Shown piece after piece: positions 35,890 through 47,619 of a DNA stretch of 64,000 nucleotides. The position numbers were made by a program, and so were the translations under genes. The notes beneath the pieces were generated by a model that did not search any database, was not told where the DNA came from, and saw only the letters and a program-made list of their open reading frames with translations. Every line of letters starts with the position of its first letter. Position 1 is the stretch's first letter. This DNA is from Monodelphis domestica (Eukaryota > Chordata > Mammalia > Didelphimorphia > Didelphidae): contig NC_077227.1 in assembly GCF_027887165.1 (NCBI RefSeq), positions 351,793,207 to 351,857,206 of the forward strand, given 5' to 3'.

Positions 35890-38085
35890 CAATCTTCAAA
35901 GCACCAACTATCTCCTGAAAGAGATTCCCAGATGAAAATTCCTAGGAATATTATACTCAAATTCCAGAGCTCTCAAGTCAAGGAGAAAATATTGAAAATA
36001 GCTAGAAAGAAACACTTCAATTATCATGGAGCTACAAGGATAACACGAGACCTAGTAGCTTTTATATTATGTTTTGGAGGGCCAGGAATAGGAGAGCAAA
36101 AGACCTGGGATTGCAACTAAGAATCACCCACCTAGAAAAACTGAATTTAATCTTTCAGGAGAAAAAATAGCTATTAAATGAAATAAAAGACTTTCAAGCA
36201 TTCCTGATGAAAAGCCCAGAGCTGATTAGAAAATTTATGCTTAAATACAAGACTCAAGAGAAAATTTAAAATGTAAACAAGAAAGACAAATCATAAGGAA
36301 TTCAATAAAGTTCCACTGTTTAACTTTCCCTAACAGAGAAAGATAATACTTGTAACTCCTAAGAACTTTATCATTATTAGGGTAGTTAGAAAGATTATAC
36401 ATAGACAGAGGGTATGTGCGAGAGTTTACTATAGTGGCATAATATCTAAAAGAATAAAATTAAAGGGTGAGAAAGAGAGATACACTGAGAAAAGGGAGAA
36501 GGGAGAGGTAGAATGTGGTAAATTACCTCACATAAATGAATCAAGAAAGAGCTATTATGATGGAGGAAATAGGTAGGGGGGCACTTAAACCTTATTCTCA
36601 ACAATTGGCTCAAAGAAAGAATAACACTCAGTTGGGAATAGAAATCTATTTTATCCTAAAAGGGAATTGGGGAAGGGATAAGAGAAAGGGGGATAGGCTG
36701 ATAGAAGTAAGTACAGATTGGAGATGGTGGTCAGAAACAAAACATTTTCAAGGATGGACAAGGTGAAAGGAGAGAGTAGAATAAACAAAGGGAGAAATGG
36801 AATAGAGGAAAATACATAGTAGTGATAACTGTAATAAAAAATGTACATGTTTATCTCATAAAGGCCTCATTTCTCAATTACAAAGAGAAATGAGTCAAAT
36901 GTATAAGAAAACAAGTCATTCCCCAGTTGATAAGTCGTCAAAGGATATGAACTGGCAGTTTTCAGATGAAGTAATCAAAGCTATTTAAAGTCATGTAAAA
37001 ATATTCTAAATCACTATTGATTAAAGAAATGCAAATTAAAACAACTTTGAGGTACTACCTCTTACCTCTCAGGTTGACTATTATGATAGAAAAGGAAAAT
37101 GACAAATGTTAGAGAGGATGTGGGTAAACTGAGACATTAATACACTGTTTGCTAATTCAACCATTCTGGAGAGCAATTTAGAACTATGTTCATAGGCTAT
37201 AAAACCAGGCATACATACCCTTTGACCCAGCAATACCACTATGATGTCTGTATCCTAAATAGACAAAAAAACAAAAAAGAAAAGAACTTATTTGTATGAA
37301 AAAATATTTATAGCAACTTTTAAAAAATCCCTTATTTTCTACCTTAGTAACAATTCCCCAACAGAAGGGCAAAGGCTAGTGAATGGGATTAAGTGACTTG
37401 TCCAGGGTCACATAGCTAGGAAGTATCTGGGGTCTGATTTACACCAAAGTCCTGCTGATTCTAGGCCTAGTGCTCTCTCTACTGTGCCACCTAGCCACCC
37501 CATAGCAACTCTTTTTGTGGTGGCATAAACATTGGAAAGTAAGAGTAGGCACTCAATTGGGGAATAACTGAACAAGTTGTGGTATATGATTGTAATGGAA
37601 TACTACTGTGCTATAAGAAATGATTAACAGAATGAGTTCAGAAAAACCTAGAGAGACTTGCATGGACTGATGCAGAGTGAAATGAGCAGAACTAGGAAAA
37701 TGTTGTCCACAGTAACAGCAATATTGTAGGATGAACAACTGTGAATGACTTAGCTATTCTCAGCAATACAAGCATCCAAAATAAGCCCAAAGGACTCATG
37801 ATGAAAAATGTCATCTGCTTCCAGAGAAAGAATTGATGTCATCCAAATGTAGACAATTTTGTTGTTGTTTTCAAGAAGACTAATTTGAAAAAAATGTTTT
37901 ATATGTTTGCACATGAAAAATCTAGATCAGATTGCTTACCATCTCAGAGAGGCGGGGGATAGGAAATGGGGAGGAAAGAAGAGAGGGAGAGAATTCAGGA
38001 CTCAAATTTTTTTAAAAAGAAAGGTGAAAAATGCTTTTATATATGACTGGGGGAAAAATAAAATATTATTTTCAAAAATTATAAG
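35890..38085 (+). mobile_element. Old L1-related copy
   Basis: From 36880 on it is clearly L1 ORF2 3' coding and 3' UTR: 'aagtcattccccagttgataagtcg', 'aaattaaaacaactttgaggtactacctc' and 'ggtatatgattgtaatggaatactactgtgc'. The 35890-36320 part ('LKIPRNIILKFQSSQVKEKIL'-like frame) may be an L1 ORF1-like or related domain. There are many stops. A SINE is inserted at 37323. Confidence 0.7.
37323..37501 (-). mobile_element. Marsupial SINE inserted in the L1
   Basis: Reads 'cttattttctaccttagtaacaattcc' to 'ctgtgccacctagccacccc' in minus orientation. L1 text 'atagcaac(t)' flanks both sides ('atttatagcaactttt' at 37311 and 'catagcaactctttt' at 37501), consistent with a target duplication. Confidence 0.88.
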
Positions 38086-38099
38086 AACTAAGATTCACC

Positions 38100-38365
38100 C
38101 CAAATAAGTGATATAAGAATAAACCTACTCCCTTCTTTGCAGAGAAGGATGGAACTCTGGAGGTAGAACACAGCATGTATTGTCATATCAGATAGATGTG
38201 TTGATTAGTTTTGCTAAGCAATCCTTCCCTTTTTTCTCCCCTCTATCTTTTAAAGTCTTTATTATAGAGATGGTTTTCTGGGTATGAGAGGGGGAAGGGA
38301 CATCTTGGGAAATAAATGTGATTTCAAAACAAAAGCTATCTATAAAAATTTTAAAAGAGACAGAA
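38100..38365 (+). mobile_element. Retroelement 3'-tail fragment
   Basis: 'ctcccttctttgcagagaaggatgg', 'gtattgtcatatcagatagatgtgttgattagttttgc' and 'gaaataaatgtgatttcaaaacaaaag'. The same element type as 13262-13520. Confidence 0.5.
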
Positions 38366-38935
38366 AATCTGTAGTTTCTAATAGGCGATATAGATGGAAC
38401 CTATGAGTTTATTGATATAAAAGGAATTCCCTCTACCAGTGCAAATTGGAACCTTCTCTGAAACTTAGAGACCTGCTTTTATTATAAAGAACAACTCCCT
38501 GGGAGGAGGGCAGGACAAGGATATCTAGGGCCATATAAATACAAAAGATATCAATAAAAATGCTAAGACTGTCTTTAAATGCCAATATTCTCCTTATGAT
38601 ATTATGTGATTTCAAGTCATGGAACTCCATGATCTTTAATCTTACAAGAATAGGCTCAAAATTTAAAATGGCCATGGTTGTACAGAGAGTGTTGGCTAGC
38701 TAGATGTGACATCATACCTCTGACTAAGCATTACTACGGAAAGACCAATGGTAAGGATTGTCCCAGGGTGTGCCAGCACACACCCTTTGCACAACTATTT
38801 GAATAGTTAAAGGATAGTAGAAGAGCACATGGTAGGAGCAAGTAGTCAGTCAACAAGCATTTATTAAATACCCATTCCTGCATAATTTGTGCATGAGCTG
38901 TAGGCAAGCTTAAAAACATCAATGGCCAGAACTGA
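38366..38935. other. Non-coding stretch, nothing recognised
   Basis: No exon or repeat supported, apart from a short L2-end-like phrase ('cagtcaacaagcatttattaaatacc') at 38845. Confidence 0.4.
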
Positions 38936-38939
38936 AAAG

Positions 38940-39215
38940 GGACTTTTGAGAGTCATTCAATTAACAAGTATTTATTTAGTGTAAACTATGTGCTGGTGAT
39001 ACAAAGACAAAAGTGAAGAAGACCCCGCCCTCAAGGAACTTACATTTTAACAAGGGAGATTACATGTATATAGGAAATATTGTATTTTTTATATAAACAT
39101 ATTATATATAAACAAAATATATACAAAATAAACACAAGATCACTGAGGAAGAAGAAGGTACAAGAAACCAGGAGATCAGAGAAAGCATTGTAAAGAAATT
39201 GAGCTGAGAGGAAAG
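38940..39215 (-). mobile_element. L2-type fragment, minus orientation
   Basis: 'caagtatttatttagtgtaaactatgtgctggtgatacaaagac' and 'ccctcaaggaacttacatttt' are the antisense of an L2-type segment. Confidence 0.6.
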
Positions 39216-39237
39216 AAACTAGAGATTCTTTTTCTTT

Positions 39238-39462
39238 TTTAAATAATCCTTACTTTCCATCATAGAATCAACACTGTGTGTTGGTTCCAAGGTGGAAGAG
39301 TAGTAAGGGCTAGGCAATGGGGTTACCCCCATTTTTACATTATATTTTACAATGACTTGCCCAGGGTCCCACAGCTAGGAAGTGTCTGAGGTCAGATTTG
39401 AACCTAGGACCTCCCAACTCTAGGCCTGGCTCTCAATGCACTGAGTCCACCCAGTTGTTCTC
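39238..39462 (-). mobile_element. Marsupial SINE, minus orientation
   Basis: Tail-to-head order from 'taatccttactttccatcatagaatc' to 'ctgagtccacccagttgttc', with a short internal T-rich insertion near 39335. Confidence 0.87.
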
Positions 39463-40025
39463 CCCCCAAAAGCTAAAGATTCTAAGGGAATATAAAAATC
39501 CACCTCCTTGGAGGCCATCTTGCAGATGGCTCCAGGAAAGGGAAGTTGATGCCCAAAATTACACAGGAAGACAATAGTAGATTTGGGACTAAAACTCTGA
39601 TTTCTCCACCTATGGATTAGTCCCAGTCCTTCCTTGTCCTAGCTGACTGGTCATTTTTACCCTCAGAATCCTTCCTTTGGCTAGAGTACAAGACCAAGTG
39701 ACATTGTCTCCTAAAAGTCCCTGTTAAAAAAAAAAATTCATGTGTTAAAGTTGAGTAGAAGAAATTCTATTCCTCTCCTATAAATACATGAATTCAGTTT
39801 CAATCAACTTTTTGATGTGCCCTTTAAGAAAGAAGGTAGAGAGGAGACAGTGAGGGTGAAATGGGAAAAGGAGGTTAGATCTAGTCAGAAGGGAGGGAAG
39901 GGGCTCCGTGGTTGCTCAATTCTATTAGGCATTTTTGTGTGTATCCGTTTCCCCCTAGAGGATTTAGACTTCTGTTGCATCCAAGTGAGCTTTCAAAATC
40001 CTTAGCCTTAAGTGGGTTGTAGGGG
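39463..40025. other. Non-coding stretch, nothing recognised
   Basis: A decayed MIR-like phrase at 39540-39610; otherwise nothing. Confidence 0.4.
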
Positions 40026-40029
40026 AAAG

Positions 40030-40205
40030 GAGTCCCGGATTTTGAATGAAAACACTTGGGCTCTCTGTGCTGGCTCTGCAATTGCTATTAGTGTGTCTGG
40101 TCCTCAAACACGTCGCCTGAGTCTCAGTTTCCTTATCTGTAAAGCTAGGAATAATCATAGTTGCATTACCTATCCTACAAAACTGTTGTAAAGAAAGTGC
40201 TATAG
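40030..40205 (+). repeat. MIR-type SINE
   Basis: 'gctctgcaattgctattagtgtgtctgg...gagtctcagtttccttatctgtaaag' in MIR order. Confidence 0.65.
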
Positions 40206-40206
40206 A

Positions 40207-40470
40207 GAGGGGCAGCTGGGTAACTCCATGGATTGAGAGCAGGCCTAGAGATGGGAGGTCCTGGGTTCAAATTCGACCTCAGACACCTCTCAACTGTGTG
40301 ACCCTGGGCAAGTCACTTAACCCTGCCTCCTCAGTTTCCTCAGCTAAAAAATGAATTGGAAAAAGGAAATGGTAAACCACTCCATTATCTCTGCCAAGAA
40401 AACTCCAAATGTTGTCATGAAGAATTGGATGACTCAATAACAAAACAAAAATACAAAACATCTCTCACCT
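40207..40470 (+). mobile_element. MAR1-type CORE-SINE
   Basis: A full copy: 'ggggcagctgggtaactccatggattgag', 'tgtgaccctgggcaagtcacttaacc', 'aaatggtaaaccactccattatctctgccaag' and 'gtcatgaagaattggatgactcaa'. Confidence 0.88.
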
Positions 40471-40474
40471 TTGT

Positions 40475-40812
40475 ACAAATTATCCCCAATGCCCCAAATC
40501 CTTTCTTCCTTTACCTCTGCTTCTTGGAATCTTTGGCTTCCTTTAAGGCTCATCTTAAGTGCTACCACCTTCAGGAAATAGGCCTTTCCTGATTCCTTAC
40601 ATTTGGTAGTCTCCTTCCCAAATTACCTTCTATTTACTTGGCATGTATTTTTTAGTTATTTCTGCACATGTTTTCTCTCAGTAGAAGGTAGACTCCCTAA
40701 GGGCAGAGACCATTCTGTTTTTGTTTGCATCCTTAGTGAATAAGCACAGTGCCTTGCACCTATTGTTTAGGTGCTTAACAAGTTCTTATTAAATTGAATT
40801 GAATTGAAGGAA
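40475..40812 (+). mobile_element. L2 3' end
   Basis: 'cctttaaggctcatcttaagtgctaccacc', 'gcctttcctgattcctt', 'ctccctaagggcagagacc' and 'cttattaaattgaattgaa' follow the L2 3' end in order. Confidence 0.8.
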
Positions 40813-40869
40813 AGAATTACAGATACTCAAAAACCATCTAGTATAAGGCATACCTGACAAAGAAAGTCC

Positions 40870-41660
40870 TCTAAGATAGAAGTCATTAAGTAGTTATCCA
40901 GTATTCAGTTGAAGATCTTTAGTGAGGAGTTCATGAAAGGGTTTATAATATTGAATAAGTGTGCAAAGTAAGCTGGGGCCAGATCATAAAGGGTTTTAAA
41001 TGCCAGAGAAGTTTGTATTTTATCCTTACCTCAATAGGGAAGAGGCTATGACTTAGAAATATCAATTTGGCAGATGATTGGAAAGCAAATTGAAGAGGGA
41101 AGATATTGGGAACAGGGAGACCAATTACAATACTATTGAAGTATTTCTGGTGGGAAGTGATAAGGGGCTTAAATTAGGGGTTGTGTGAATGGAAAAAGGA
41201 GAATGAAGTCATAATATGTTTGAAGTGAGAGGCAGATAGATATAGCACAGTGGATAGATAAAGCACCAGGCCTGTAGTTGGGAGGACTTGGGTTCGAATC
41301 TAGCCTGGGACACTTCCTAGCTGTATGACCTTGGGCAAACCACTTAACTCCAATTGCTTGGCCTTTTCCACTTTTCTGCTTTGGAATCAACACTCAATAT
41401 TGATTCTAAGACAGAAGGTAAGGTTAAAAAAAAAAAGGTTGAAGTAGGATCTGTAAGACATGGCAACTGGTTGGATAGGGAAAGAGAAGCAGAGTAACTT
41501 GGAAATTTTGATCTTGGATGACTGGAAGAATATTGGTAATCTAGAGAAAAAGAGGAAAATTCAGAAGAAGGGTAGCTTTTGGAGGGAAGGATAATGAGTT
41601 CAATTTTTAGACATGGTGAATTTCTTATGTCTATAGGACTTCCCATTCTGAACTTAACAA
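40870..41660 (-). mobile_element. L2 copy, minus orientation
   Basis: 'gctggggccagatcataaagggttttaaatgcc', 'gggaacagggagaccaattacaatactattg' and, after an inserted SINE, 'tcaatttttagacatggtgaatttcttatgtctatagga'. This is the antisense of L2 ORF2. Confidence 0.7.
41227..41445 (+). mobile_element. Marsupial SINE inserted in L2
   Basis: 'gaggcagatagatatagcacagtgg ... ttcctagctgtatgaccttggg ... gctttggaatcaacactc', with an A10 tail. Confidence 0.88.
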
Positions 41661-41874
41661 AAATTTTAAAAAGGGAAAATATTTCCAGTTACAAAGCAGA
41701 GCAGGAAAAGACCAAATGTGAAACCATAAATCTCTATTATGCTTACTTAGCATGTTTTAAAAAAATTATAAAATAATTTCAGTATGTTACTTTCAAAGCT
41801 GTCCTCCTTGTCTGTGTTTCCTTTTGATTTTCCTTTTGTTATATTATGTACATGTTTTTAAATGCTTCAATGGT

Positions 41875-42900
41875 TTTCTTTTAAAAAAGTTTTACTTTTT
41901 GTCCAATTACATGTAAAAGCAATTTTTTACAGTTTTTAAAAATTTAGGTTCCAAATTCCTTCCTTTCCTTCCCTCCTTCCCCCACCTTGGGAAAGCAGGT
42001 AATTTGATAAAGGTTATACATATTCAGTTATGCAAAACAAATTCCATATTAGTCATGTTGTAAAAACAGAGGCCCAAAATCCAACAATAACAAGAAAAAT
42101 AAAGTAAAATAAAGTATGCTTTGCTCTGCAATCAGACTCCACCAATTCTTTCTTTGGAGGTAGATAGCATTTTTTATCATAAATCCTTTAGAGTTTCCTT
42201 AGATCATTGCACTGGGGAGACTAATAGTTAATCATCATACAATATTTCTGTTATTTTGTACAACCTACTGCTCACTTCAATTTTTATCAGTTCATGTAAG
42301 TCTTCTCACACTTTCCTAAAATCATCCTGTTCCTCATTTCTTAATGCACAATAATATTCACTCACAATTATATACTGCAATTTATTTAGCCATTTCCCAA
42401 TTAATGGGTATCCCCTCTATTTCCAATTCTTTGCTACCACAAGAAAAGCTGCTATAAATATTTGTGTATATATAGGTCTTTTTCCTTTTCCTTTAAAAAA
42501 AAATCTCTGGGATACAGACCTAGTAATGGTATTGCTAGATTAATGGGTATGCACAGTTTTAAAGCCCTTTGGACATAATTACAAATTGCTCTCCAGAATC
42601 ATCAAATAAGTTCATAACTCTATTAATAGTATTTTAGAGTTTCAATTTTCCTATATCCTCTACATTTTCCATTTTCTTTTACTGTCAGATTACCCAATCT
42701 GATGGGTGTGAGGTGGTACCTCAGACTTGTTTTAATTTGCATTTCTCTAATCAATAGTGATTTAAAGCATTTTAAAATATAATTATAGATAGCTTTGATT
42801 TCTTCTGAAAAATGCCTAATTACATCCTTTGATCCCTTATCAATTATCCTTTGACTAATTATCAAACTTATAAATTTGACTCAGTTCTCTGTATACTTGC
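41875..42900 (-). mobile_element. Old L1, minus orientation
   Basis: Starts at the L1 3' end in antisense ('tttactttttgtccaattacatgtaaaagc'). It continues through 'atttagccatttcccaattaatgggtatcccc' to 'atgggtgtgaggtggtacctcag'. A minus-strand open piece (42623-42865) encodes an ORF2 C-terminal segment ('MQIKTSLRYHLTPIRL'). Many lesions. Confidence 0.8.
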
Positions 42901-43073
42901 AAAACAAGGCTTTTATTACAGAAAATTACTGTCAACTTTTTTACTAACTTTATTGCCCTCTGTCTTATTTTCTCTTTGTTTATCCTTCCCTTTTTCCTTT
43001 TATCCTATCCCTTTTCAAAAGTGTTTAGCTTCTAACCACCAAACAGCCCTTTCCCCCCTTTCTTTTCTACTTC

Positions 43074-43433
43074 TGTAAAATTGAGATTTGAACTCTGGAC
43101 TTCATTCCCCAGGAGTCCTTGCTAGCTCCCAGAATGCCCTCTAATCTCACTGAATTCTCACCTGGGACAAGAAAAAAATTTTATTTAAAGGGTCTTCCCC
43201 ATAGGCGGGGGTCTCTCTTCTCTTTTGGGACTTCCATTTTGGGGCAGCCATGGCTCTTTCCATAATGTAGGTGAGATTGTGTCTAGGCCTCTCTGTGGCC
43301 TGGACACGTGTTTTCTTATCCTGTATTTTCTTCAATCCTTAACTTTTAATAAACCTCATAAAAATATAATACTCCTTGCAGAGAGAAACTAACTTCTACC
43401 TGCCTCAGTCTCCCCTAAATTTTAATCTTTACA
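43074..43433 (+). mobile_element. Solo LTR
   Basis: A 360-bp block from TGTAAAATTGAG to AATCTTTACA with AATAAA at about 43349. The flanks CTTC and CTTT are an imperfect 4-bp duplication. Its sequence is related to the LTR at 59255-59554, which lies in the opposite orientation: shared 'gacttcattccccag', 'agtcctt' and 'aataaacctcataaaa'. No internal region is present. Confidence 0.75.
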
Positions 43434-43639
43434 CTTTTTTTTGAGGCAACACTTTCACCAGCTATGCTCCCTACCAAATCCTCACTACCAGCCAATGGGA
43501 TGTATGGGATCTTAGAGGAGGACTAGTGCCTCTGTGACTTCCATCACTTTCAGTACTTTCAGGACTTCAGGACTCAGCTTTCAGGACTGCCAAACCACCT
43601 TTGGTGTCTTCTTGGCTCCCAATTCTCACCTGAAGCTTT

Positions 43640-44010
43640 AAAAAGCAATACCATTCACATCAGGCACACCCTGATAAAACTGAGCAGATGGGCTGAACCA
43701 GGTTGAGGGGAACTTACAGGCCTTAAACCCATCAGTGAGCTAGGGCAATGTTGGCAAGACGAGAACAATTTGTTCCAAGCCATGAAGGCAGCTGAAACCA
43801 ATTCAATAGAGCACTTAGACCTTGGTCAAACTTCGAAGATGCCAAAGTCATCCATTGCATCAACAGTCATCCTGACTGTTGTCTTGCCACTGGAGGCCAA
43901 TGACTTGTGCAACTCTGCCACATTTAAATCCAATTCACATTCAAGTTGACACCGCCCTTGTGATATCATTGGTCCTCTTCCAAGCAAAGGACAAATGATC
44001 TGCCAATTGA
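43640..44010 (+). mobile_element. RTE-tail-type retroposon
   Basis: A well-extended copy: 'aggttgaggggaacttacaggcc', 'gccaaagtcatccattgcatc', 'tgtcttgccactggaggcc', 'cacatttaaatccaattcac' and 'ggtcctcttccaagcaaaggacaaatg'. Related to 18300-18515. The family name is uncertain. Confidence 0.6.
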
Positions 44011-44049
44011 AAAAAAAAAGAAAAAAATCCTTGTCACTTATAAGCAAAA

Positions 44050-44460
44050 CATATCCACATATATCTGAAAAGGAATATTTCATTCTGCACTATCACCTTT
44101 CTGTCAGAAGTTGTGTAACTTGTTTCATCATAGGTTCTTTGGCTTTGTTCTTAAGTCTTTCAAAATTGATTTCCTTTACAATGTTTTTATAAATTATTTT
44201 TCTGACTCTCATCACTTCTCTATGCACCAGTTCATATAATTCTTTCCAGGTTTTTCTGAAATTGTCATATAAGTAATTTCTTACTGTAAAATAATAATTC
44301 TATTACATTTACATACTATAATTTGCTTAGCTATTCAATTACTGGGCATCCTTTTTTGTGTCCAATTAGCAGCCATAACTACAAAAAGGTAAAAACATTT
44401 TTATATATGGGTACTTTTCCTCTCTTTTTTTTTAAATCTCTGGGTAAATATATGTATACA
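44050..44460 (-). mobile_element. Old L1 3' fragment, minus orientation
   Basis: 'tgcaccagttcatataattctttccaggtttttctgaaatt' and 'cttagctattcaattactgggcatcc' are antisense L1, decayed. Confidence 0.65.
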
Positions 44461-44704
44461 AAAAAGATTATTTTTTTAAGGATTAAGAAGATAAAGGAAA
44501 GGAGTAGGAAAGGGATTTATCTATAGGGAGAGCTTAAAGATTAGAGAGAAATAGTAAAAGATATGGGGAACAACACACTGGAGAAAATAGGATGGAATCA
44601 AAGGTATAAATGGAGGAATCAGATTTGGTGAGAAGGGCTACATCTTTAATAGATAATAGATTAAAGGAGAAAATAGGGAATTGTGTCATAGTTTTGAAAA
44701 CTAA

Positions 44705-44830
44705 GGAGAGAGAAGCTGAGTGGCTCAATGGATAAAGTTCCAGGCCTGAAGTCAGGAGGACTTGGGTTTAAATCTGTCCTCATATTCCTAGCTGTGTGAC
44801 CCTAGTCAAGTCAGTTAATCCATTTCTGAT
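44705..44830 (+). mobile_element. CORE-SINE left half
   Basis: 'gaagctgagtggctcaatggataaag...aggaggacttgggtttaaatctg...tagctgtgtgaccctagtcaag'. Confidence 0.8.
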
Positions 44831-44965
44831 TTTTCTATCTCAATTCTTTCTGACTTATAGTTCTTCAGTTTATGACTTATAGAACATTAGTTTTGTTGTT
44901 TTTTTTTAATAGGCAAAGAAGAGGGAAATTATTCAAATGGTCTCTATTTTTTCAGTGAAGTGCTA

Positions 44966-45420
44966 GGGAGGCTTTGTGGTACAATGGAAATAGTATTGAT
45001 TCTAGAATCAGAAGAGCTGGGGGTTTAATACTACCCTTTATGTTTATGGGCAGCCAGGTGATTCAGTGGATAGAATGCCTGGCCTGGAGTCAGGAAGACT
45101 TATCTTCCTGATTTCAAATCTGGGCTCAGACACTTACTAGCTAAATGACCCTGGGCAAATCACTTAACTGGATTTGCCTTAGTTTCTTCATCTGTGAGCT
45201 GAAGAAGGAAATGAAAAATCATTCCAGTATCTTTGCCAAGAAAACCCCAAATGGAACCACAAAGATTTGGACATAACTGAACAAAATATGCTTATTTCCT
45301 ATGTGACTTAGGCAAATCACTTAATATCCTTAGAACTCTTTCCTTGCTTGTGAGGGTGTTGGGCTAGTTGGTTTCTAAAGTCCCTTCTGGTTCATATCTC
45401 ATTCTATGAGGATCTCTGCT
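44966..45420 (+). mobile_element. MIR-type SINE split by MAR1 insertion
   Basis: The left part (44966-45042, 'tttgtggtacaatggaaatag...ctagaatcagaagag') and the right part (45292-45420, 'tatgtgacttaggcaaatcactt...tgagggtgttgggctag') make one old SINE. A MAR1-type element (about 45046-45290, 'gggcagccaggtgattcagtgg ... atctttgccaagaaaacccc') sits between. 'atgtttatg' and 'atgcttatt' at the borders look like a diverged target duplication. Confidence 0.75.
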
Positions 45421-45499
45421 CAGAAAGCAACTTGATAGAGTGGTGCTATAGGAGGCTTTAAGAGAGGAGATTTGGAGTAGCCTGAAAGAGGTGAGAATT

Positions 45500-45625
45500 A
45501 GGGAATATTTTGTTTTTAAAGCCCTTTATAGCCTTGCCCTTCCAACCTTTCCAGTCTTCTTGCATTTTATTCCCTTTCATACACTCTATGGTCCAGTGAC
45601 ACTGACCTCCTTACTATTCCTTGGA
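45500..45625 (+). mobile_element. L2 fragment
   Basis: 'aaagccctttatagccttgcccttccaacctttccagtcttcttgc...ggtccagtgacactgacc' is a late L2 ORF2 segment. Confidence 0.75.
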
Positions 45626-45699
45626 CAAGTTACTGTTGTTTGCAAAAAAAAAAAAAAGATTCTAAAATCTGAAATAGTTTTAGAAATAAATTTAATAGA

Positions 45700-46120
45700 T
45701 CATTTGGTAGAGGAAAATGAGCTGAAAAGGAGATGTGGCTCCCTTTCATCCAGATTCCAGAAGGTTTACATTATGTAGGCTTTAAACAAGGCAGATTGAA
45801 ATAGATGTGACTAAATATTCAATAAAATTTGGGTGAAGCCAAAACACAAAGGAACCCCAAATACAAGCTTGGGTGGGCCCCTCAATTCCTAGGCGTGGTA
45901 TCTCAAAACCATGTTGAATGTGGAAGGTGGATCCAGGAACCTAAAATACCTTATATCTATCTCCAGCATTCCTAGACAGTTACTGGGGTCAAAAATGTTC
46001 TGGGTGTGGACAACATTTACTCACATAAAGTTGGGTTTAAATAGAATAATGGTTTTTTCCTCAAACAATATAATAAAAAAGTTTCCCCTAACTCCCTCTC
46101 TGAACTCTGTGTATTTTCAT
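45700..46120. other. Non-coding stretch, nothing recognised
   Basis: An A13 run at about 45645 precedes it. No supported feature. Confidence 0.4.
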
Positions 46121-46124
46121 TGAT

Positions 46125-46455
46125 TGTCTCCCATGTCTCAGAGCATATCCCACTTCATTTCAGCTTCCTGATTTTCTTCAAGTCCCAGCTCAGGTCCTAT
46201 CTCTTGAAAATAAATAAATAAGTAAATAAAAATCTTTCCCAGTTCTCCTTAAATTTAATATCTTTGCTCTGAGTTTTTTCTCACATTTGTCTGTCTAGAT
46301 CTTGTTTATACACAGTTGTTTGCATGTTATCTCCCATAAGAATGTGAGCTCTTTGAGATTGGGGCATGTTTTTTGCTTTTCTTTGTATCCCCAGCATATA
46401 GCATGGGATAGAGGACAGAGTTGGCACTTAATAAATACTTATTAATTTGACTTGA
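46125..46455 (+). mobile_element. L2 3' end
   Basis: 'tcaagtcccagctcaggtcctatctc', 'aatgtgagctctttgagattggggcatg', 'tttgtatccccagcatatagc' and 'ggcacttaataaatacttatt' are in L2 order, with a (AAATAAATAAGT) insert at about 46210. Confidence 0.8.
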
Positions 46456-47150
46456 ATAAAAAGATAACCTTGCTGCAGTGAGGGCCCAATTGAGACTGAA
46501 TTATAAATGTGTAGCTGATATATAGTTCATTTGGTCTCATGACATTTTAACATGATTCAATAACATGATGAAGAGATGGGTGGAGATTGTCTGGCAGGGC
46601 ATGAACGGCAAAAGGACCAGAGGGCAAGGAATTTGAAAGCAGAAGACATTGTAATGTTAAACTGGTTAACTGCAAGGTCAAGATTGGGAAGGGAGGAAGT
46701 GGCCAGAGCAGTGATTATGACCTGAGAATGCACTGGGTATGGAAGGATTGGAGATTACAGTGGAGGTGAAAAATAGGCTTAGAAAGAATGTAGCATAAAG
46801 AGAGATGGAAAGACAGAAGGTTATTGTGGAATGGAGGAATTTAAGAATGCTTCGTAATGGGCATGGAATAATTATGAATAATCATTAAGTCAAGAGCACT
46901 GGCTTTCCTTGTATATGGTGAAGATGGAATGAAGAAGTAAATTAAAGCAATTATGGAAATTACGGATTAGGAGAGCAGAGTCTCTGAGGGAACCTAAATA
47001 AAGATGTTGAAGTCCTTTATAACATAAATGTAATATAATGTTTGTATCATTTATATGTATGAAATGGAAATATGGAAAATAAATTTATATTATTTATTAG
47101 TATAAAATAGAACAAAAATAATAGTAGAATATATATGTATGTATACATAT
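46456..47150. other. AT-rich non-coding stretch
   Basis: No supported gene. TA-rich simple sequence lies at 47080-47150. Confidence 0.4.
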
Positions 47151-47157
47151 ATAGCAT

Positions 47158-47335
47158 TTTAAGATTTTTCTTACCTTCTGTCTTAGAATCAATTCCAAGG
47201 CAGAAGAGCAGAGATGGCTAGGCAATGGGGATTAGATGACCTGCCCAGGGCCACACTGTTAGAAATAAAGTATCTGAATCCAGATTTGAACCTAGGACCT
47301 CCCATCTCTAGGCTTGGTTCTCAATTTACTGAACC
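47158..47335 (-). mobile_element. Marsupial SINE, minus orientation
   Basis: 'tcttaccttctgtcttagaatcaattcc ... gacctgcccagggccaca ... ctctaggcttggttctcaatttactga'. Confidence 0.88.
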
Positions 47336-47419
47336 CTGATTCTCTACATTTTGAAAAGTGAAAAAGCAAGAATTTATTAGCTGCTGGTTTTTGATGGAGA
47401 GAACACTCCAGCAGATGTC

Positions 47420-47610
47420 CTCAGCATGCAATGGGTTGAAAGTCATTGCTTTGACATTTGACTCTGCCACCTATCAGTTGTGTGTTGGTACCGATCTGAG
47501 CCTCAGCCTTCTCATCCATAAAACTGAGGTAATTTCATCACATGTTCCCAAAGGATTTTTGTGAGGAAAGTGCTTTGTAAAATGTCAAGTACTACTGAAA
47601 TATAAGCTAT
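47420..47610 (+). repeat. MIR-type SINE
   Basis: 'tgactctgccacctatcagttgtgtg...gcctcagccttctcatccataaaactgagg...ttgtgaggaaagtgctttgt'. Confidence 0.7.
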
Positions 47611-47619
47611 TTTTAGACT

